Origin: Casuarius casuarius
Lineage: Eukaryota > Chordata > Aves > Casuariiformes > Casuariidae
Assembly: GCA_003342895.1 (NCBI GenBank)
Contig: PTFA01000042.1
Coordinates: 3,092,716 to 3,156,715, forward strand
Reading direction: 5' to 3'
Length of the DNA stretch: 64,000 nucleotides
Shown here: piece after piece, positions 34,801 to 49,800 of the stretch
How the letters are laid out: each line of letters starts with the position of its first letter
How positions within the stretch are numbered: position 1 is the stretch's first letter
Made by a program: the position numbers and the translations under genes
The notes under the pieces: generated by a model
What the model was told of the DNA's origin: nothing
What the model saw: the letters and a program-made list of their open reading frames with translations, nothing else
Databases searched by the model: none

Positions 34801-37800
34801 GAAACTAACTCACATACTGCCCAGAGAGAGCCTACATAGAACAGTTTGAGACATCTAGATATACTATCCTGAAGATAAATTGAAACCAAGCTCAGATCCA
34901 GCCATAGTGTGAGCCATGTGCAGTGTGACTTCAATATTTGTATAATTGATATTGTATTGTGCTCTATAAATGTGGCGTTTCTCTGTAGTCGTGATGCCTT
35001 TATTTAATTTGTAGGCTCTGATATTAAAGGGGGTACTTTTGCTCCAGACTCTACAACTTCTGAAGACCATGCTATTTATTTTTTTGGAAAATACTCCAAA
35101 GATCTTTTAGTTGAGGTCAGTGTTCATTTTTTTATGGTTATAGTTATGATCCTTTTAAACTTTGGAGCAGACTGTGTCTGATTGTTCACTGTACACTGTG
35201 CTTGGTTTGTCCTTCAGAGCTTTCTTTCCCTAAAGATATCACTCTTTTGCTGGTTATATTTTTATCTATCCAAATGCATTCTGTGCTGTGTCTGTCCCAT
35301 TATTATAGGTGCTTTCAATATAAATGGAATCTAATGAAACTAAAGAGTAGCATCATTGAGGGACAACCTGAATTATTTAAAAATGTTTTTCTGAATAAGA
35401 TCCACTCTTGCATGTATGATAGGAGAGGTAATTGATTTGTCTGACAAGTATGGATAATTGAAGTTTCCTTGTAGCTGGTACTAAGCAAAAGAATCAAGCT
35501 CAGAAGCACTTCAGCTGTTAATAAAATGGCAATATTTCTTCTTCGTGTAACATTTAGATGTTTTCTTTTTAACAGAGTTTGATTGAAATATTACATCAGA
35601 AATTCTCAGAGTCTGATATGGAGGAACAGCATCAAGCTTATCTGAAACCTTTCCGCATCCTAATCAGTCTCCTTGACAAACCTGAAATAGGTAACATTAT
35701 TTGTCACTTCTGTTGTGACTACTAAAGACTGTTATAATGATGACTTGGTGTTCATTACCTTTGGAAGCAGGACTTGGACAACACCATGCAGAGTTCTTCC
35801 TAATTCTGAATGTGTGTGTGTGGTATATCACTGTGCAGGGGGACTGTTTTCCTTCCTGTCAGTCCAAAAGAAGTGACACCAGTTCAGAGCAGCGTCCCAC
35901 CTGAGTTGTGCAGATGAGTTGACTCTGTAGCTAGCATCCTGCAGGTTAGCTCTGGCTTTTCTGCAGAGCACTGCACTGTGTAGCATGGACATATCCCAGT
36001 GTGGATGACTCTTCTGTGCCCAGAACTGCAGCTGGGGGGTCCAGTTAGAACCACTTCTGCTCTAGCCTCAATATTCTGCTCAATTCATTCTCTGGAGTGG
36101 AGCCTGATCTCTAATATCCTGTCAGGCTTTTTTTTTTTTTCTTTTTTTTTTCTTTTTTCCCCCCTCCTTGTCTTGAAAGGAGGCTTCTATCAGGAAAACT
36201 ACTTGTGCTTTCTTGGGTTTGTTTCCAGCTCTTGGCTGTGCTTGCAAGCATTCCTCTGCACTTGCATCAGACTCTCACAACCATGTTGCTTTTCCAGACA
36301 CTGTAGTCACACAGGCAGCTTATGGTGTTACTGCTGCCAAAATGGGCAGAGCCATTTACCTGCAGTTGCTCCAGCAGGAAATAACCTGTTATGGTTGTGA
36401 GGAGGTGGGAGCACTTCTGTCAGTGGCACTGCAGGCCTGCGCTGACCTGATGCTGCTATGGGAGCTATAGTTTGAGACTCCATGACTGAGCAATGAAGAA
36501 TTTCCTCCTCTTTCCCTGGCTGTCACATGTCTGTCCTGTTGTGTACAGGAAGTCCTCAGCTCCACAAGGGTGAAGTCCTGCCAGCCGTTCTTTTAAAGGG
36601 CAAGTTCTCCTTTTTATGTTATGTTTTAAAAACAACAACAACAAAAAAAGGCCAAAGTGACTTGACAAATTTTCAGGATTTAACAGTATTCTGTAAGAAC
36701 CTTATACAGATAGGGGTCTTTTAAAATTGTTTTATATGACCCTGACAAGTATGAGAAGCATGTTAACTGGTAGTTGTTAGAAGCTAATACAGTCTGACTG
36801 ACTGTACCCCAAGGCTTAGCTCAAGTTATTATCCGTAGTCAATTTACTATTGACTAAGCCAGTAGTCTATAGCATGAATAAAAATCATGTAACTGATACT
36901 AAATGCTCTAGTGGCAGCTGGTTTTGCAGGCTCCCATGTTTGGCAAGACTATTTTCTTTCATGGATCAGGGAAGTCCTTCTAAGTACATCTCCTGTTAAA
37001 GGATTATCAAAGCACTGCCAGGAAGAATGTTAGATAATGTTACTTATCTAACAAATGAATGCTACCTTGGCAGAAGCAGTCAAAGCAGTTGTTAGTCTGT
37101 TTCTAAGACAGTGGTACTAATGTCTCCTTCAGCTGTTAGATCTAGCATGAAAGGACACACATAGTAGCAAGACTCTAGAGACAAGAAGTCAGCTTCAAGA
37201 ACGCTACTTGTTTTTTAGAAACATCTAAAAATAGTCACAATTAAAGCTTTTTTATTTCCTGACAAAAATGCTGGAGGAACAGTTGACAAAGGTTGTTAGA
37301 TTAATCAAATAATTTATAGCCTAATTTACAAAGTAGATGGCAGATACTATCTTAGTTTTATTTTGCTAATAATCAGTGTTAATCTGAACTACAAACAAGG
37401 AGTATTTAGCTGAATTACATCATACAGCTTATTTCTTCTGTTCCATCTAGCACAAAAAATGCAAATTCTTTAGCCCTAAGCCAATATGACTTTCACTTCC
37501 TTTTAAAATGAATTTAGCAAAAGGTCTCTCTCTCTCTCTCTCTTTCTCTCTCCTTTCTTTTTTTTTGTCTTTTATTGCAAACTAGAACATAAACAAGAAT
37601 TTCTGACCTTTACTGCTACTTTTAGTTATTTCTATTTTTAGAAGCAGAATGCTTCATACACTTTTAATGGTTCCATGTTTGGGGTATTTTACACATTAAT
37701 TGCTCACCTTCTTTATACACAATTGCAGATAAAAACAAGCAGTGCTGACGCTTGAAAATTAACTGGACGTTAATATGTATTTATAATATATTTAGACACC

Positions 37801-40800
37801 CAAACTTCCTTAATCACTGACTTTTCCAGCTTCTGTCTCTCAAAAAATTTCATCAGGCTAGTATGTTAAATGCATATTGTGAAATCTTCTGCTTGTTTTC
37901 TTCCTGGATCCAGACATGGTGATTATTTTTGGCATGTCAACTGCAGGTTTACCACGTGATTATGCCCATTTATAAATGACTGAGGTGACTAAGAACAATG
38001 TAGGTCTTAAGTGTAACGTAGAATCACTGCTGTTGCTTTCCAAATAATGCCCTTAGAGTTATAAAATGAACAATTACAAACTTTAAAATTGTAAAGTTTT
38101 ATTTAACTAAGTATTTAACTAGGATGACTTTAAAAATCTGGCATTAAAAAAAAGTAAACATTCTCTCCATACTTGAGTATTCATGGGATTTCATTTTAGT
38201 TATCCCTAATTTAAGTCTATATAAAGTTATCACTGAACAGTCTTGCAATCACTTTGGCGTAATTACTGGTTTTTTTTTCCTCCAACTGCAGGGCCACAGG
38301 TTGTTGGGGATTTGTTCCTTGAAGTGATTAGAGCCTTTTATTCCTACTGCAAAGAGGCACTTGGTTCTGATCTCAAACTTAGCCACAATCAAAGTGGTAA
38401 CATCCTTACAAGGTATAACTACAAGTTTTCAACTGCTAACTGAAACTGTATCATTTTTAATAAAGCATAACTTAATAAAATCTAACCAGTTTAAGGGCAG
38501 TCAAGCTTTTTTAGCAAGCTTGACTTCTTTCTGTATAGAAGTCTGTTTCCTATGACTTTCCTAGCATCTTTCCTCACACACACTTGATATCTGCCTTTGT
38601 TTGGCAGAGAAGAGGATGAAGTATGCCGCGTATCATTGATGCTGATAAATCCAATCATATTGGCAAAGAATCAGTCCAGTAGCAGAACTCTTAGCTTTCT
38701 GATTTTTCAATGTTAAAGCTTGTGCTTCTTTTGTCTTGGAGAAAGATGCTCAAAATTTAGCAACTCCAGATGGTTTAGTCCTTGAATTAAAACAATTCTA
38801 TGTCCTTTATCCTGTAGAGAGAGGGTAAAAAAGTTTTTAAAGCAGGACAGATAATACTGTAATATCCATACTTTTGGAATCTTCATTGACTTTTGTTTTC
38901 TCCTCTCTCAGTGCAATTAAAGAGAATAAAAATGCTTCAGAAATTGTGAAAACAGTCAATTTGTTGATCACCTCCTTGAGCACAGATTTTCTTTGGGATT
39001 ACATGACCAGATGTTTTGAGGATTGTTTCAGGTGACTATGTTATCAAATGACAGTGCACAAAAAAGTGTTGCCTAAGAGCTATCTGTGTAAGATAATAGA
39101 GAAACTTTTCTGAGGGATTTAAATACTAGTAGGGCCGTGATGTGTTAGATATGTATGTTGCATCCTAAAATAATTCAAGAATGCAAACAAGTAAACAATT
39201 GCATGAGAACCAGCAAACCGAGGAAAAAATTACTTTCAGAATGGTGGTTGAAGGGGAAAAGGGTTTAGGAGGGGTGGTGGAAAAGGAAGGCATCTTTTTT
39301 CTTCCTCGGAAAAACAAATGTTTTTGAGGAAAAGTGAAAAGATATCTCTTTGTCTCTTTTTAAATATCAGAGAGAAGATTATACTTCTAAGTAGTAAGAT
39401 TGTCTATAGAAATTCAAGTGGAAAATGACAAGCACTTTAGCATCCCACATACAAGCTGTAATTTAGGTGGTTTTGACAGAATGTTTTACCCCACTGCATT
39501 AGGAACCCATTTTACTTCACTTCAGAGGTCCTAGCTGTTCAGTGTTCTGTGCTGGTTTGGCTGAAGTCGTTTCATTGTAACAAGAATTTTGACAGGAAAA
39601 AAGCTTACAAAATGTTTCTCTCAATGCCAGAAACAAATCTGCAAAGATGAGATATCCTCTTGAAAACGTTAGCGCTCCTCCTACAGTTTCAGAGCTCTGC
39701 ACACTGTTGATGTTTCTGCTTGATGTGATTCCTTTGGTAAGACAACCTGAAGTTAACTGCTTCAAAGTTATTAGATACTTAAAAACAAATAATTCGTATC
39801 GTGACTACCTAAAATGGAAATAAGTAAACTGTCATAAATGCACATGTGCATAGTATGTTCTGCAGACTTCATGTGCTTACTTGTATATGGCTACCCTTGC
39901 AGTTGCCTAGCAAAATAAAAATTGTTTGTCTTTTAAAATATGGTGATTTTATAAAGGAACCTTAGGTTTGCCTCCTTAGGTAAATAATTTCCTGGGAGTA
40001 TTTTGTCTTTTAGTAGCTGGCTGACTATTGCAGGATTTTTACAGTGTTCTTCATGTAGAATGAAGAAAGAAGGAATAATGTTGAAGCAAGTTTGTATAAC
40101 TTAACCATTGACAAACTGTTTTTTCACTCCTTAATCAATGTCACTAGGCAGCTGAATAATAATGAAATTTCTGATAAGCTACTTAACTATTTTAAAAAAT
40201 GCTTATTTATTTTAGGAACTCTACTCTGAAGTGCAGACTCAGTATCTTCCACAGATGCTCAGTTATATGGTACAGTCTCTCCTGGAAAACACGGAAATAC
40301 TAGGTTTACCAGAACTCACTCATGCCTTAAAGACTTGCTTTAAGGTGCTGAGCAAAGTGCAAATGCCACCTTCTTATTTGGACATTGAGACAGGCAGTGG
40401 AAATAGGGTAGGTGTTTCTCATCTACTTACAGATGTTTAAAATTGTTAGTGACATATTTTATTTTAAATTGCTAAGTCTCCTGTTCTAGATTACACCTAG
40501 GTGACAACTGCAACAATAAACAGTTTTTCAAAACTTATCTTTTGTGGCCCCTTCCAGAGCTCTTTTGCACCTTGTAAATCTTACTGTATCCAATTCTATA
40601 CTCCTTCACTGTCACAACAATTCAAGTAAGTTAGTCTCTTCCAAAACTGGGACTATAATCCTACCTCTTGGAAAGAGTGTGATCTTTTTGGTGTTGAAAA
40701 GGCACTCTGCAGCAGGTAGTTGCAAAAGATTCAAGTACCCAGATCAAGCCCAGCTTTACAGCTATTGAGGTCTGTGAGGCTTCCAATCATATGAACATTT

Positions 40801-43800
40801 AATACAATGTGGTGTTATTTGGGTGCAGAAGACCATAATAGGAAATGAGGAATAGATGGCATAAAGCTGTTACACAAACACAGCCTTCCCAAAGCTTTCA
40901 GTAGAATAAATGAATGCATCTGATTAGAAATAATCAAACATAAACAATATTGTCCTAGCGATGGGCTGGTTTTAAGGAAGCGCTTTCATTTGCTACATAT
41001 CTGTTGATACAGGTCTATTGGTGTTTGAGTCAAGGTGTGAGGACTATACAAATATATATTAGTTTTAAATACAATTGTACTGCTTATCAATAACCATATG
41101 TCATTTTGTAAAAGTAATCTGGATCCAGAAATTACCAATATTGCAGGGTTTTCTTTCATTGTTGTTCCTCTGCCTGCTACAGTTTTACGTACTTTAAAAT
41201 GACCTTTGCAGTGCCATATTAACTAAAAGTTAACGTTTCTGTTCCAGAGCCCGGTGAAAAAGGAAAATGGGGACATAACCTTGGAGACTAAGTCTGTACT
41301 GCAGGAAGAGGATGAGACTCTGTTCCCTCCCTTGAAGTCAGAAGACAGTGGCATTGGTCTAAGTGCCTCTTCCCCAGAGCTCTCTCAGCACTTGGGGCTG
41401 CCAACTGTGACACTTGAGAGAGATGATGTCTGGAAAAAAGGGGGGAGCATTCAGAAGACGTTGCATTGTGTCCAAGAGCTGGTTGCCAAGTTTTCCAGTA
41501 AATACATTTTTGGGGTGCAGTTGCAAGAAGCAAGTACTGAAAGCATCTCTGCAATGCATCTGGGTGGAAGAGAGAAAAAAGAGAACGGCTACAGATTACC
41601 TGAAAGTGCCAGCAAGAAAAAGAGCCCATGGGAAGCCAGGCAAATCGCTGTACCTCAGTTTAAACAAATGCTTTCAGACTTGTTCTCAGTTCGAGGATCA
41701 CCATTCAGGCACAAGAGTTCAAATCCCATTTCTTCCAGTCGCAACCCTGCAAGTCAAAAGGGAAAGGAGGAAGAAGAATGGGACTTGGAGCAAGCGATGC
41801 TTGTTCTGGGGCCCCTTAGAGGAGACTGCAAGGAAGCTTTTGCTGCGGCTTGTCACCTTTTGCTGGATTGTACCACATTCCCGGTCTATCTTTCAGAAGA
41901 GGAGATGGAACAGTTGTATCTCTCTCTATTTCAGATTCCTGGTAAGAAAAGATTCCTTCACTGGACAACTTGAGGATGCAAATAGCAATATGAGCTCAGT
42001 CACTTACAAGACGTGTGGCTAGGGCAAACAGTAGTGCCTTTAGGGTTGCAGGCAAGCTGCATGTGAATTCAAAACTTACCTGCATCAGCATATGTGGGTT
42101 GTTTGTTTTTTGTCCTTGCGCTGATGGAAGATTTTTCGCAAGACTTTAAATTCACTTTCTTTTGAAAGCTTTTACTACAAAACTTGTAGCTGAAGGGGTG
42201 AAAAGGCTTTCTGGCCTTTCTTTCCTCCTTTCTCGCCTGCAGAGGAGCTTGTGGTAAGGTTCAGGAGTTTCAGGAAATACAAAAAAAAAAGGGATGTGAC
42301 AGAGGGAGAAGGGTGGTAGATGGAGAGCTGGAGCCCTAAACAATAACAGAAGCAAAACAACTCTTTCAACTCTGAGGGTTAGGAAAGGAATTTGGTGTAA
42401 GCTGACATACAAGAATAATCTGTATAATTGGAGGGCCCATTTGTTCTGGGAATTCAAGTTCATTAGCTTTAGCAGGAGCAGTTATTGGCCTGAAGGCTGG
42501 TTGACAGGATAGGTTTGCAGTGAATGGAGAAGTGGGAAACTAGAAACTTGGACTCTCCTTCTGACCTCCCTATGGATTTCTGCTGTCTTCATTAGTGAAG
42601 TAATGATATGTTTATCAGCTGCATAGGTGAGTGGTCTGCTTGATATTGATACTTTTTGCGTATTTGCAGTGCCTTCCATGTGGTCAGTAATGGAGCTATA
42701 TTTGCTTTCATAATTTTGTGAGTTTTTGGAATATCGTCTTAAGATCTATAGAAGTTTATTTTCAGAATTATTTTCTACTGCACAGCCCCAAAAGGGCGGT
42801 AAGGTTTGAAGCCAAAGGAGAGAACCTCTGATAATGAAGGACTGGTTTGAATATGTTTGAACAATACAGAAGGTGTCTGCTGTGGAGAATGAAGAGTGTT
42901 CAGTCTGTTGCAGTAGTAAAGCAGTTAAAACATTTGGCTTTGAAGCCAGAGGTATGAACTCATACTTGAGAATGTCTCCAGTCGGGCATTAATAAAACTA
43001 TCCAGTTATTCAATCGGGAAAGGCAGCAGTGGCTTGACTTGATGCTAGCCATATCAGTTCCTCAAGTGCTTCTTGGTTATTGAAATGGTATGCCTCAGTG
43101 CTACCCCAAAGAGCCTCTTTAGCTCAGTAGACCTTTCTCATTTTTTTTGATAATGACAGCTGAAGAATAGCAGCTGTAAAAACTAGTTGTGAATAAACAA
43201 ACTTGAAGTAGGAATTACTGGTAATTATTGTAATGCTGAGGTCCTGCAAGAGCTTTCTGCTGGGAGTAATAGGGTAAAAAGTATAACTTGCTTTGAAGAG
43301 AGTCCTTCTGAAGTAAGGGATTTTTATGATAAAATCATAGTTGGATTCAGGCACTTCATTTTGTCTTTTGGTCCTGTGAGCTTGCTTGAAGAAATTTTGG
43401 AAATATGACCATAACCTTTAGATTATTCCAAAATGTTTTTCTCACTTATCTTCTGAGGTGGTGATGCCAGCTTCCCTCTTTGGCTGAAGTCCTTAATGAC
43501 GATTTGCTGCTGTGTAAATGACTGCTATGTTCAAAATGTGTCCATCTCCACACTGTTGGAGGTGATTAACCATTCCCAGTCCCTGGCGCTTGTGATAGAA
43601 GACAGAATGAAGAGGTACAAAGTCTCTGGCCACAACCCCTTCTTTGGAAAGCTGCAGATGGTCACCCTTCCTCCTATCGCTCCTGGAGTTCTAAAGCTCA
43701 TCTCGGAGAAAACAGATTTCTACCAGGTGTCAAGTTTTTTTGTTGTTGTTTTGTTTTTACTGCCCATGTACATTTTACTTTTGGGGGTGAGGGGGGAGGG

Positions 43801-46800
43801 AAGCAAACGTTACTAGCATAAATGTTTGGGGAGTGTCTATTTTACAATGATGTTCTGCCTTTGCCGTTTTTTCTTCCACAAACACTAAAGAGAAGTTGTC
43901 TTCTTATTCATTGTGCTTTACAGTAGGATGTTCAAAAGTGACTAGTAGTTTTCAAACTGCTAGTTGGTTTTGTGCTCAAATTCTTGGCGGGGGGGAGTTG
44001 ATTCCTGACATGAAGGGTTAGGTTTCATCAGCTTGAAAGCTTCACTTTGGAAAACTTTGATACCCCTTTAAGGTTTCAGATGAGAGAAATCATTAATGGG
44101 TGAAAGATCCTGAAAGCATTCCCTCCTCCTTGTTTTAATTTTATTTACTTCAAAGATGCTTTCCTTCTCCTGACCATTCATTGAGGTTAGGGTTGGTGTG
44201 AGGGTGGGTCCCAGGTTTGGTTTGGTTTCCATGCTTCCAGCTACACATGTATCGTCTGTTAAGTTTTGACCCAGAAAACAGGAGCAGAAATGCTTTCCTC
44301 AATTTTTGGTGCATGCGCACCTGAATTACCTGTAATTCTAGGGTAGGAAAGCTGCATTCTTTAGGTCTGAGTTTATGACCTGAATTCTTGCTCTTTGCTA
44401 AACTAAGAAGATTTGGAAATTTCTTTCAGCACTTATGTAATGGACAGCTTTTAGGTCAATGGAGAAATGGCGCATTTGACTGTTATGTTATTTGTTGTTG
44501 TTATTGTTCCCTAGAGAATAGCTTGTGTGCTCTGGAATCAGCTGAACAAAGAGACACGGGAGCATCATATTGCCTGTGTGGAGCTGTTCTACAAGCTGCA
44601 CTGCTTGGCACCATCAGCAAATATCTGTGAAGACATTATCTGCCATGCACTTTTGGATCATGATAAAGTAAGTCCTATATTCTCCAAAGCTCTTTCATCA
44701 CTGTAGAGTTGTTCCAGTGCCTCCCAGACTGCCCCCAGGTGGCTTCCAGTCCCGTTTGCACTCACATGGTCACGCTGTCTCCTCAGAGTCCTACACTCTG
44801 TCCTCCCCGTTACAGTTCCCTGGGACTGATTCATCATGGGACTACTGCTCAATTTAGTCACTGGATACAGTTAAGTCAAACTAGAGCATTTTCAGTTTTG
44901 GCCTAAATCTTATGGTATCTAAAAGCTTGCAGTCTTTTGTTGATGTTTTCCAAACCAACCCAGCTCTACCAATAACTCTAAGAGCATTTTGCTTTGTGTT
45001 AATTTTTCTAGACTTCATATTCCAGCAAAACATTTTGTTACCATGTATGTGTTTGTCAGCATAATTTTGACTCTGTCTGCTATAGTATTTAGTAGTTCTT
45101 ATAATGACTAAGCTGTATTTAAAGGGAGCAAGTTCTTAATTGTTTTACTTCCCCAGTTTAATGACAGAACAGTTCTTTCATAACTTATGTTTTACTTGTA
45201 AGAAACACCCTCCACAATAAAATTCATAACAGTATTCTTCAGTCTTAAGTATTCATACCTTTCCCCTTGTAATTTTGAAACTTCAAAAAAATTTGGAAAT
45301 CTGTTCAAACTTTTCAGGCAAAATTATCAATAAATACTGCCTGATGTAGCAGTCTCTTCCCATTGGTCATCTAACTTTTAAGCCTCCTTAACTCCAAACC
45401 AAGAATAGAATGTTTATACACAAGAGTGCTGAAATACGTTTTTGGAATACTGATATATCTTTTTCTGCTTGTAAAAGCATTGTGACTGATAGGTTTTGGT
45501 TTTGCATTCATGGACATGTGGCATTTTGTTGTTTTAGTCTGTTGCAAAATAGAGAAGTGTTCTCAGGCTACACAAGAGGGATTGCTAGTCACCTACACAA
45601 TGACTTGTTCTATTAGAGGTTTTAAAAATCACTAAAACTTGATTCAGCAATAAATGCTGCAGAAAATAAATATTTGTCTTGTTTTCATGCAAAGGGGACA
45701 AGGCTGGAAGCACTGTTCAGATTCTCTGTCATGTGGCATCTGACCAGAGAGATCCAAGGCAGCAGAGTGACTTCTCACAATCGATCCTTTGATAGGTATT
45801 TTCCATCTCCATTTGCTTAGGCTTGTGTGTATGTATTTCGTCATGTTATGCTTGGCTCTGTTTTTCTGGGAAGGGAAAAACTTGTCTGCAGAGCCAGATG
45901 AGCAAAACGAAGATCTTCAAATTCCTTGATTTACTGACTTTGACTGCTCTGTGTTCATGGCATGCTTAATAATGCCTTTATTTCTTGTCTGAACGAAGTT
46001 CCTGTAAGAATAGAAACAACTTCATATATGAAGAGTAGTTTGTATACTGACAGTAGTTTGTATAATGACTGCATAGTAGGTGTTTTTTCTCTTGATGGAT
46101 TAGGTTAGATTTTTCCAAAGAACATGAAACCTAGAACCAGCTATTTGCACCAAAAAACAATTCTATATTTTAGTCTTGAATGACTTCCTAGTTGCAAGAT
46201 CATAACTTTTGTATAAAATAGGGCAAAAGCAGTAAAGTTCTTTCTAAATATGTGGAAAAACTTTTAAAATACGCTCTTGTTCTAGATTGTGAATATAGGT
46301 ATGGCCTTGCTTCTGCAAATGCATGCATACTTGAATTCAACTCAGGAAAACTATGGGCATAATCAAGTTATTGTTAGCAGAGATGAGCCATTGTCCAGTG
46401 CTTGCTTGAACACGCACTAAAAGAGCATTGTTATAATGTGCACCTGTGTCTGTTCCCTGCCACTATTTTGTTGTTTGCATTAACCTTTTTAGGACTTTCA
46501 ATTGTACTTCTTCGTTCTGATTTCTCCATTCAGGTCTCTGTTTGTGGTACTGGACAGTCTCAATTGTTCAGATGGCGCAATTGGTGCTGCAGCACAGGGC
46601 TGGCTGATCCGTGCGCTTTCACTTAATGATGTTGCACGGATTCTTGAACCAGTCCTGCTGCTGCTGCTTCATCCAAAGACACAGCGCACCTCCATCCACT
46701 ACATCAAACAGAAAAATTCAGCAGGTAAAATTGTTCTTAGACTGAAACTGTGAGTGCTGATGTAGCATGACATACTCCTGAGCACTCCCTAAAGGTAGTC

Positions 46801-49800
46801 TCTGAAATGTGAAGGCGTTCCAATAAAGTGAGTTGTTGTCTTGCAGCAGTTCCATAGATTTCTTTTCATCCAAGTACCTTTAGTGATGCTTAAAACGGAG
46901 TTCAAGAGTAAGTCATGCTAGTTAAAGGCCTAAGAACCATTTCTGTCACAGTGGCTGCACCTACACTGTTGGTTTGGAGTGCCCCCTGCTTTGCTCTGGG
47001 ATCTTGTCCCATATTCCTACTCATCCCCATCCCCAGATGATCCACACTGCATGTGTGTTCACTGTTCACATGATCCCTTCTCCAAAAACTAGGTCTCCAA
47101 ATAAGCAAAATCCAGGAGCAGTTTAATGGCTATGTCAGTCCAGGAACTGTTCGAGTAGATAGATTGGACAGGCAAATCTTACTTTCTCTGCGCTGTCTTA
47201 TCCCAGCAGACCATGCACCCTTGTGCCAGATTTCTTTATTCAGTATATGCCTCTTAGTGTGATAGTGAGGAAATCACTTACAAAAATAATTGGAGAGGCT
47301 GTGAGGTACATCTTGCAGTTTTGGGCACACTCCACAAAAATCTAGTTTTGTTAACTTCTGAAAATTAAACATCTTTGTCCAAAGGAGATCCATGTTGAAT
47401 CAAGAGGAGAGCTGAGTCATTGTGGCATGTGACTTGAGGTATACCAGAGCTAGAATGTAGAAGCAAGGGGAGAGGTTTGCAGTTGAAAGTGACCTCCATC
47501 CACCTATAGGAATGTGGTAGGGTCTATTTGCCCTGAGGGGCTAAATTTGGCAGGTGGAAGGTAGATGTCTATGGTTATGTGAGAAATGTGGAACAGACAA
47601 GTGGTGTGACAGAGGCCTGTGGAGGAGTAGCCGAAGACTGGGATACATATGGAGCCAGGGTTTACTCTGAGTGCAAGGTCCTGTGAAGGCTGGTAGCACA
47701 TTCAGGTTGGAGATTGCTGGAAGTGATGTGGATATGGGACCCCCTGCACCAGTTTATCCAAAGAACCAAGGTTGTTTCCTGGAGCAGATCATGAAGACAG
47801 CATAGAAGTGGCCAGTAGTTTTGTGTAAAAGAAACTTCTGTGCCACCTGTCTCTCTCATTACTGTTAACCTAACCGTCTGCTTGCATAATTGTTTTTCTG
47901 TTTCGCTTGGCGAATAATTAGATGGCAGATAATTCCAGTATCCAAAGAGAGCTGTTTATTCGATGCTATACAAACATGGAGCTAATATATTCCTTCTTTG
48001 TTCTGCTGCATGTAATTAGAAAAAAATAAGTGAGTGTTTTGGGGATTTGTTTGTTTTTTGGGTTTTTTTAGAGCTAATCACCCTCATCACTTCCTTACTG
48101 ATCTCAACAAACTTTCTATGTTCAGGAAACATAAAATACATTTTTACATCTAGGTCATCATAGTACAAGAGAAACAACATGTATTTTGTGTTTTGATCCT
48201 GTTCTATTACAATTAGAGTAGGTTAGTATTGTTCTGCTACTTAATTTTTTTTTTTTTTTTTTAGGAAATATTTTTTCCCCCCATTCATTACTGTTAATAG
48301 CAAAATAGGGCAGATCTGCTGCTTGATCATTGTTATTCTTTCTCTTAAACTGGTTTATTTAGTATAGAGCATGTTGTGTGTAATGGCCAGTTATGCATTT
48401 TTTTGAATATGTTGGGGTTTTTGTTTTTGTTTTCTTCCAGAAGATATACATGATTGGCTTCACAAGAAAAAGGTCTCTTTGAAAGAGTCCGTTGGCACAT
48501 CTGAGAGCGATTCTGAGGAAAACCTTCCACTGAGCCAGTTTACTACTGTGGATAGAGAAGCTATTTGGGCAGAAGTGGAAAAAGATCCAGAGAAGCCCCA
48601 GTTAAAAACTGAGGAATCTGAAAATGATACCTCTTGTAATCCAGTAGCTTCACGTGAGGCAGATGGTGACCAAGATAATAGTGACCACACAGAATCAGCT
48701 GACACCAGCACAGGCCATGACAGTGAAAATACATCCTCTTTTTCTCCTTCTCTGGAGCTGCAAGAAGTGAGCAATGAGGAAAATGATAGTGCTGCAATGG
48801 ACTGCAAAGAGAACACAAAGCATGCAAGTTCCCTCAATGCATTCCTCCCTGAAAGCTCCAAATCCAGCGTAGCACTAAATCTTGTGCGTGCTGACTCTGA
48901 GAGGACTCAGGCATCAGAATCTTTGTCGAGTGATGAAGAGGTGGACTTGGAGCTCCAGGATATTACCAATTCTAGGTTGCTCAAGCAGCAGAAGGAAAAG
49001 CAGGAGATGATCGAGGCTTTGTTCAAACACATGCTGTTGTATTTGCAGCCTTACGATTCCAAGAGAGTATTGTATGCTTTTTCTGTTCTGGAGGCAGTAC
49101 TCAAAACAAACCCTAAAGAATTTATTGAAGCTGTAGCTAGTACTAGCATGGATACTAGCTCCACAGCACATTTGAATCTTATTTACAATCTTCTAGCTCG
49201 CCATCAGGAAGCTCTTGTAGGACAAAGTTTTTATGGCAAGCTTCAGACTCAGTCCCCAACCATGTGTCCCCATTCTCTCCTAATAGAATTGCTTACTTAT
49301 CTCTGTCTGAGTTTTCTGCGCTCATATTATCCATGCTACTTGAAGGTCACGCACAGAGATGTACTTGGCAACAGAGACGTTCAGGTAAAAAGTGTGGAAG
49401 TCCTAATTAGAATGATGACCCAACTGGCTACCATGGCAAAGTCAGCAGAGAATAAGAATCTAGAGTTCATACACAATTTGCTAGGAAGATGCAAAATTCA
49501 AGAGTTTGTTCTTCTTTCTTTATCTGCATCTATGTACACAAGTCAGAAACGGTATGAACTACTTACGGCAGATGCAGTTAATGTTCCTGAAGAAGATCTC
49601 TTTGAAGAGAGCCTAATCAACTTCGGGCATGATCAAATATGGAGCGAACACCCACTCCAGATTGAGTTGCTGAAGCTTTTGCAGGTATTAATTGTCTTGG
49701 AGCACCATCTTGGGCAGACTCACGAGGAGCAGGAGAATCAGCCAGACCTCTCTAAGGAATGGCAGCAGGCCCTTAATTTCCAGCAGGCCATTGGTGCAAT

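Noticed and set aside
42908..42965. tRNA-like hairpin with TTTGGC..GCCAG and a possible T-arm
   Set aside because: The anticodon loop is the wrong size and there is no GGTTCRANYCC B box or acceptor stem.
43467..43471. CCAG acceptor for DOP1B coding exon 14
   Set aside because: It would leave the wrong phase; the GAG acceptor at 43457 keeps the frame and gives family-like sequence.
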